Positions 57,126-64,000 of a stretch of DNA of 64,000 nucleotides are shown here, piece by piece (the first letter of the stretch is position 1; each line of letters starts with the position of its first letter). Position numbers and translations under genes: made by a program. The DNA lies in the NCBI GenBank assembly GCA_029891345.1, contig CM057009.1:297352466-297416465 (forward strand), given 5' to 3'. The notes under the pieces are model-generated. The model did not search any database and was not told where the DNA came from. It worked only from the letters and a program-made list of their open reading frames with translations. Source of the stretch: Dryococelus australis (Eukaryota > Arthropoda > Insecta > Phasmatodea > Phasmatidae).

Positions 57126-58915
57126 TCTGGCGAGCATGTAAGCCAATGCTGGTATTTGGCACCGCATTACGACGCTAGGTCGACAGATCCCGAAAAGATT
57201 GACAGAGCACGAGATTCGGCACCCACCAGGATACTAGATGAAAGGGTCCCAACACCCTGGCATCGAATTGACAGGGCAGGATGTTGGCATCCAAGATGGC
57301 CACCATGGGCGTGAAGGAAAATGAGAAATCTGTGGGGGGAAAAAGGAAATTTGGGGGGGGGGGGGGTAACGGGAGAAACGAGTAATTTTTCCATATGGGG
57401 TCAACAAAGATGGGGTCGCCTAGTTCCCTTGTGCGCAGCTTCAAACCCCTCTTAGATTGCCCATTTGTATACTACTATAAAGTCATTATATCGTTCGTAG
57501 CTTTACTTGAAGAAATGCATCAGAATTTAGTACTTAGTAGTTACTACATTAGAAATATAATTATATACAGGGTTTTGGCTTTCCCATTACTTTCACTGAT
57601 GCCCAATCTGTTCAACAATTTTTGAGAAATGCAATTTAAGTATTATGTTTGAGGTAGTGCTTGGCTACCAATATAGATTTATCTACTGGTACTGGCAAAT
57701 TTCTGTGCACCCAAGTTCCCTCTTACTCCCTAGATTACGGCTCGGCACGGTTCGGTGTCTAGCTAAGCTGCAAGACTGAGTCCCAGCAGTATTCGCGCGG
57801 ACATAAAAACATTCAGCAAATGCAATACTGGACATGGAAACTTTTTACTGGCGACAACAGGTAGCAGAGCTCTTGTGACAGTGTGTGCTACAGGATTTTT
57901 TTTGCCTGCTGCGTGTATTCTTCGACAGCATTCAATTGCTTTTATTTTAAATCGAGTCCAATTTTTCCGTTCAAATATTAAATAGTATCGAATTAAAATC
58001 AAGTTAGATAAAAGTAACAACAATGGAGATGGAAAACTTTCTGTGGTTTGATGCATCAACAGATTACTTGTTCCTTTTCCACATTTTCATCGCATCTTTC
58101 ACAATTAAAATGGGGATGAGTGGAGGATATAAATATTTGATCTGGAGGTTTGCAGCACGGCGTAATAAATATCTCAACGGGTATGCATTACTCAAGACAA
58201 AATTTGTTCACAAAATTTGCAAACATTGTGGGACTTGAGACAGCATAATGCTAAGCCAACTTGAACACATTTTACAGCATAGCAGATTTACTTTAAAAAA
58301 AAAATCATCATCATCATGCCAATAATAACACACAAATTCGTACAGAGCGGTCATCTATGTAGCCAATGCCAAACGTAATTTCGTAACATATCCATAGTTG
58401 TTGCCACGATATTTTTTATGACATAGAATTCTTGAATTGTGTCTCTGATCGAAATCATCAATTAGAATACGAAGCTGCGAATCAATTTATTCCAATAATG
58501 AATAATAAATTTAAAACATTTTTAACTATAGTAATGCTATATTAAATGATAAAGGAATATTTAGTACAATCACTGCTAGGCAATAACACAAAATAGAACT
58601 GAGAAAAGGATAAAGATGTATTTTTACTTTCATTTTTTATTCCAAATAAATGAGAGATGTATGAAGTTTAAACTAAACTTAAGATGTTTCAAAACAGTGT
58701 TCAAAACGTTGCTCGCAGTTTCTGCATTTAAGTTAGCGCAAATATAGGCAAGCGAATACCAACCAACGTGGCAATGAATTATAGGTATAATATGGAACAA
58801 TTAATTAATTACTTAAATTGTAACTTAGCAATTATCTCCATTGAAATAAGCTGCTTTTTGTTCACTTAAAATAAGTTCTTATAACCACTGGCAGTGTTCT
58901 GGTTGACCTGTTGAC
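57126..58915. other. Unassigned; GC-rich start with poly(G)
   Basis: From 57126 to 57440 the sequence is GC-richer, has a poly(G) run at 57353-57367, and includes CCAAGATGGCCACCATGGGC. That faintly recalls the CCATCTTGGTAGG blocks of the Polinton TIRs. After that nothing was recognised. Confidence 0.3.
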
Positions 58916-58919
58916 TGCC

Positions 58920-59010
58920 CACTGTGGCGCAGTCGGTTGAGTGTTGAGCGGGAGTAATCCCGGGTAGAGCAAGGGTGTGATTTATGCTTGTCCGTAGCAG
59001 TCAACCTTTC
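58920..59010 (+). repeat. tRNA-like pol III head (possible SINE)
   Basis: CTGTGGCGCAGTCGGTTGAG (58922-58941) is a very good A box. The B box is degenerate (GGGTGTGATTTATGC). A 90-base tail with TCTTGGGAGATGTCACTTCC may be part of a SINE body. Confidence 0.4.
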
Positions 59011-60940
59011 TTGGGAGATGTCACTTCCAATAGGAGAACTACGAGAAAAAAGTTGACACAGAACAAAAACGTTAGTGCTGTAAATCTGGAAATGCGTGTG
59101 CATTTTATGGCACTTTTACAAGTAAAACCTTGAAAACTAGCAACCAAAAGAATACTTGCCTTTTCTTGTAATGAATATATTATACCACTAAGTGGACTTG
59201 CAAATATATATATAACATTACAGTCAAACTTGTATTTCAGTCACATTTGTAAACTGAGAATCTAAATTAATATATAACATACTTTCAAATACACATTTAT
59301 TTATACCACAAACATAATAAAAATATTATATTTTTATTATACTTAAATAAATACATTACAAATAGAAATCGAACCTACAACTTCTTGAGTAAATACGTGA
59401 GGGCCTTAACTTCAACAACAACAAAACTAATTTTCTTATTACTATGACGATAGCATTAGTTTCTAATCTGTTTGTCTCATAATTCGACAGGCATATCATT
59501 TTAAACTGCTAATGTTTTAGTTTTTATTGCCTTTCAAATAGTATTACACATTTGCGCATTCTTTGTTTCATAATCAGGAAAATATTTTCTCTTAATGAAC
59601 ATTGCATTTGGAATATCATTTACTGGTATGAATTAATGACAAACGTTTATTATGGTCTGTTAAGTTAGTACAAATAACTTTATCATAAATGCTACTGCGA
59701 TATTTTTATACTGGATGCACCGTCTGCTGAAGCCAGCACTATTTGAAAAAAACATCTGTACTAGTGGCATTAATTTTTCACGTGAATCACAATTATAGAA
59801 ATAATACATAAACCGACAAGGTAATTAACATCTTTTAATATAATCACTAAATGGTTACTGCGATTTTTGTGAGCTTTTAAATTTGAACATGCAGGCGTAT
59901 GTAAACCACAATTTCCCATTAACTACCATTTAGCACGGCAAGAATGCTTACACGCAGGTTAATTGTGTGGAATTTGTGGAGTATATGAACATTATGCTGT
60001 AGACTATAATTCTATTATTTTATTTCTTGTTTTATATACTCTGCGTGTAGGCTATGAATTCTTTATAGTGCGGGTCAGCCTACTATGAGTATACCTTCAT
60101 TTCCGCGACTTTGTGCTAATAAAGATATGAAACTTTTTCTATAGTTTCAAAAGAAAATCACTGGTCTAAAATTACTGTTCGGTTATAATTTGATAAACTG
60201 TATGTATAAATTATTCATGCGAAACTGCACCGCGTGTTAAAAACAAAGAGTATTCCGGTTGTATAATATTTTTATGATATGTGCAATTGTGTAACATAGA
60301 GGATAAATTTCCTGTACCTCTGCGAACGTCCTTCGTCCTCCATTGCTTTACGTATACCTGAGCCCGTCGTAAATAATGTGTTTGAAATAACCGACGGTAC
60401 AGCCACACCTGCGTGCGCATCTCTTCCCCCCCCCCCCGATATTGTTCCAAATAACACTCTCCGCGCGCTCAGACGTACGCAGACGTCTGCCAGCTACAGT
60501 AGTTAATACCAAACCTACGCAAGGATTTGATATGGCAGCGTAGAAACTGGCCCGGTTAAATAGGACGCGAGTCTTTTCATGCAGACAACAGCTATTGCAA
60601 AAGAAACTTTCTTGATTTGGGCATACAATAATTGCATCTGTAACACGTGCCGATTGTTTCATTAATGTTCACTTGCTTTAGTTACTGACGAATAAAGGCA
60701 TATATCCTGCTAAAGTGTGATATTCGGTTTTTTCGCAAATGCGTACAACAGCAGGAAATTCATTTCTGTGTGTTGATAATAAAATACAAATATTATAACT
60801 ACTTAACATCTCATATAGAATAGGGTTTATTTTAATTATTAACAGAGGATTTATGCATTTCTCTTTTACAGTTATCTGTAATTATAGTCAGTTCACATAC
60901 GTTTACTGTTTCATTGTTTGAAGCATCGAATGTCGCGTAC
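59011..60940. other. AT-rich intergenic DNA with CpG-rich patch
   Basis: The patch at 60300-60580 is CpG-rich with poly(C) at 60427-60437; three overlapping minus frames there have no recognisable domain. Confidence 0.3.
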
Positions 60941-63900
60941 ATACCTCGAGACAAGCTATATTGCACAACACTGTAGCTCAGCTCGCATTTATGATTGATT
61001 TTCTTTTTGCTAAGTGTTACCTGATTGTACAACTCACGAACGTTTAGTGTGGAGATCGTGTGAGGTAGTCCCACTAAAATATTTCAAGACATGATATGTT
61101 GCACAACACTGTCGCTTGGAACGCATTTATGACTGGTTTTCTTTCCGCTGTCTGCTTGCGTATTTATTTTGGGACAAGCTAAAATTCAAAACATGTGCGT
61201 TCATATAACTTTAGCCATTGGCCCTATACATTGTTTGACACGTCCTGGAGAAAGGTGTCCAATTGTCGCCTTCCGCCGTGACAGTAGACAACCAATCTGC
61301 TGTTGATATCAGCATATTTGTACATAAGACTGAAGAGTCTAGCCTGCAGGTCATTGAACCGGCGAATTTTTCAAATCTCTACTCATTAGTTATATTAATA
61401 CACTGTTACAAATTTCTGCATATATACGGAACATTTTACGGAGATGTAGAGTTAATTTATGAAAGGCACTCCACAATGACAATTAACGGAAACCAGCACC
61501 ATAAATATAAAATACGGCATCACTCCGTATTCTTATGGCTTAGATTTTGAGTCACGAACAATGCCGATGATACTTGAAGTGTATAAAATCTCATATTCGC
61601 AACACAACTTCGTGGAAAATAGTAGTAGGTGAGTGGCGAACCATTCGTGGAGTGCCAATTCGTTGATTCTTGTTCAATTTGCGTTATAGGACAAAACTTT
61701 CTGTATACACGGTGAAACACGCACATATCGAAAATACAACAATTTTTTCGTAACCTCGTTTTACAAACCACAAATAAAACAAAATAGCAAGCGTTCTAAC
61801 GCGACTTGAAACTAAGTGAGGTGCGTTCGCCACTTTCATGTAAATTCCGTAATTACGAATTATTTTCCGTGGAAATGTGATAGGTGAGTGGGTCGAATTA
61901 GTAAATGTTAGTTTTTAGATTCGCGTTCTAGACCCACTACATGAAAAATTATATTCAAACTTTTTAAATTTCTCTTATATACACAGTGAAATACACCACG
62001 GAAAAAAATCGTAAATATTCTAACATTACTAAATATTAAGCGGTACATGAATGATTGTGTATAAATAAGGCCACCTGATTTTTGAGGAAAAGATTTCAGG
62101 ATAACATGTAATCCAAAACACTAGAGCTCAGATCCACTTTTGTAATTGGCTGAGTTTAATTGTCACGCGTTGTAGATGTCTGCCAGCGAATCACGGACAC
62201 TCAGTGTCCTAGTTACTGAATTCTGATTGGCCCAGTCAGGTAAGTAACTGTCTCCCCAACAAAGGCAAGTGACCAATAACCAAACGAAAACTGCACGTAT
62301 GCCGTAGGACACGGGAGTCTAGCCTTCGCGTGAATCTTTTCGCGAAAAACAGGTGGTCCTATGTATAAATCCGTATTTGCAACACGTGCTCGTGTTATGG
62401 CGTGATAGGTTAGTGGATAAAGTATCGGATTGTCAAAATTTTTTCCGAGTTAAAATCCCACCACCGGAAATTTTTTTAAATTCTATATAGTAATTTTTAT
62501 ACATAGTGAATCACCTCCATATCGAACGTAAAACTATTTTTATTACTCTATTTTTAAGAGCATATAAAAAAACGTGCACGTTTGTCGATACGTTTCGTGA
62601 ATTTTCGGAGATTAATGTGAAATTTACGCAAAGGACGTCATTGAAAAAAAACGTAGTGACGGTAATTCAACGCAGATGTCTGGATAATTGATATACGGTA
62701 TTTTCCGTAATTTTTTCTGACAGCGTAACTTAATGTCTGTGTTGGTCTCACAAAACTGCAAATTGTAATGAACATTTTAACTGTGATCACTTCACACACT
62801 GCGCACATTTATTGGCATCCAAGACACGTTATTATACGAAAGATATTTCTGTGGTCTTTAATTTTTCGCACTCACCACCACCCTATGTTCCGCGCAACAT
62901 TTTTACGCTTTCTACACTGCATAAAGTTTATTACTGGCTGACTCTCAGTCAATGTATTGTCGAGTTGATGGTATCATAGTGAAATTCCCTGTCAAATGTA
63001 ACTTGTACTAAATCTATAGTATTCGTTACAGTTGTTGTGAAAAATTGATTGCTACTTTTATTAACAACAACTAGTGGTGATGTGCTATAAAGGTGTTTTA
63101 AGATCCTGACAAATATTATTGAAACAAGCAAACTACATCCGTACGAATTTGGTTTATAGTGGCAGAGAAGTTTTCCTTTTAATTTCTGATATATATTTGC
63201 TAGGTTCTACTTTCAGTCAGACTGTTCCTCCGCTTCACGCAAGCAAAGATTGAGTCCTGTTAAATGCACCAAAAGTCGATGTGCTGCGCATTCGTGAGCA
63301 TCCAAATTAATAATATTCTTCACGACAACTATTTCTTACCAGGTATTACCAACGCACATATTTCCTTCCAATTTTTATTTGTATAGTTTATAAATGAAAT
63401 ATTGCAGTTTATAGATCATATATGACTAAAAGTTTAATTTAACAAAAAAAAAAATTGAATATTTTTGTGTTAACGGAAAGAAGAAAACGGTTATTATACG
63501 TGACGTATTTGGCAAACAACATAAACACATCGCACATAAAGTGATTTTTCAACGGTTTGATCCAAAAAGTGCGACGGCGCTAGAAACAGACTTTAGTGCT
63601 CTGAGTGTTAACCCATTCAGACCCAGTGTACATAATTGTGTGCTTTGCGTGCTTTGTGTAGGTATTATTTGATCTGTACTTCACACTACGGAGCTCAATG
63701 ACTAGAGGCTTGAAGAATTCATGGATTCATTTTGTGACAAGCTAGAATTCCAACCACGTGCGTTTATATAATTTTAGCCACTGGTCCACACGGTGTTTGA
63801 TCCCTCTTGGAGAACGGTGTCCAATTGTCGCCTTCCACTGTGACAGCAGACAGCCAATGTGCAGTTGATATCGGCATATTTGTACATAAAACTGTAGCGT

Positions 63901-63998
63901 CTATCCTGCAGATCATTGAACTCTCGAATTTTTCCCGTCTCTATCAATGGCCAATGACTAGTGACAACTGTTTGTCGCGAAAATATTTCAGGACAAGT
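60940..63998 (+). repeat. Region of related large direct repeats
   Basis: GTTGCACAACACTGTCGC... at 61095 repeats 60960 (TTGCACAACACTGTAGC), each followed by CGCATTTATGA-TG-TTTTCTTT. A ~220-bp block at 61165-61385 (ACAAGCTAAAATTC, GTCCAATTGTCGCCTTCC, CATATTTGTACATAA) recurs at 63735-63955. ATATTTCA(A/G)GACA occurs at 61079 and again at the window end (63984). The array clearly continues beyond the window. Confidence 0.7.
61590..62560 (+). repeat. Three copies of a tRNA-like-headed module
   Basis: Near 61620, 61872 and 62400 a module begins with a GTGATAGGTGAGTGG-like A box. It then runs to TATACACAGTGAAACAC-like sequence about 90-130 bases later (61708, 61979, 62498). The third has the best A box (TGATAGGTTAGTGGATAAAG) and a B-box-like GAGTTAAAATCCCACC. 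Confidence 0.45.
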
Positions 63999-64000
63999 TG

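Noticed and set aside
54939-57314. Several frames of 60-90 residues with shared peptides
   Set aside because: By-products of the 118-bp satellite; the shared words come from the repeat unit.

Overview
The window looks like intergenic DNA from a large, AT-rich, repeat-dense animal genome, most likely an arthropod and probably an insect. The evidence is an LTR promoter with an arthropod-type TCAGTT initiator, Tc1-like transposons, tRNA-headed SINEs, many long minisatellites, and no long intact host ORF. No bacterial gene organisation is present. No host gene could be identified with confidence; almost everything recognisable is mobile or satellite DNA.

Left third (1-26 kb). Positions 1-1727 are the 3' part of a long LTR. 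It is followed by a tRNA-Lys-type primer binding site and a broken PHD-finger gag-like ORF. A second LTR of the same family (about 19983-21973), preceded by a purine tract, lies in the same orientation 18 kb downstream. Between them sits the best-defined object here: a 13.0 kb Polinton/Maverick element (5839-18837). It begins with AG, ends with CT, and is flanked by the 6-bp duplication GCTAAT inside an array of a ~156-bp satellite that resumes on the other side. It has long imperfect terminal inverted repeats (about 1.04 kb left, 1.75 kb right, the right one enlarged by a ~120-bp tandem array). Between them are decayed genes: a small zinc-finger ORF, protein-primed family B DNA polymerase, a possible minor capsid protein, a packaging ATPase, a GIY-YIG-like/T5orf172-like protein, an integrase with a C-terminal chromodomain, and a small intact zinc-ribbon ORF. 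No major capsid protein or protease was found, and the large genes are full of stops and frameshifts, so the element is dead. A third, isolated TIR-like segment lies at 24.27-25.87 kb.

Middle (26-53 kb). Dispersed elements include three copies of one tRNA-derived SINE (27.1, 28.7 and 50.6 kb), a complete but dead DD34E Tc1-like element with TIRs and TA target sites (35779-37235), a 1-kb TIR element with TA duplication and dense subterminal motifs (48213-49209) plus a relative at 37.6 kb, and a DD35E Tc1-like transposase remnant (52.1-53.0 kb). There are several degenerate tandem repeats, and an unusual number of isolated tRNA-like pol III heads. A few short open frames of unknown meaning are reported with low confidence.

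Right (53-64 kb). A ~118-bp satellite of about 30 units (53.5-57.1 kb) is followed by unassigned sequence. Last comes a region of related large repeats (60.9-64.0 kb) that runs off the end of the window.
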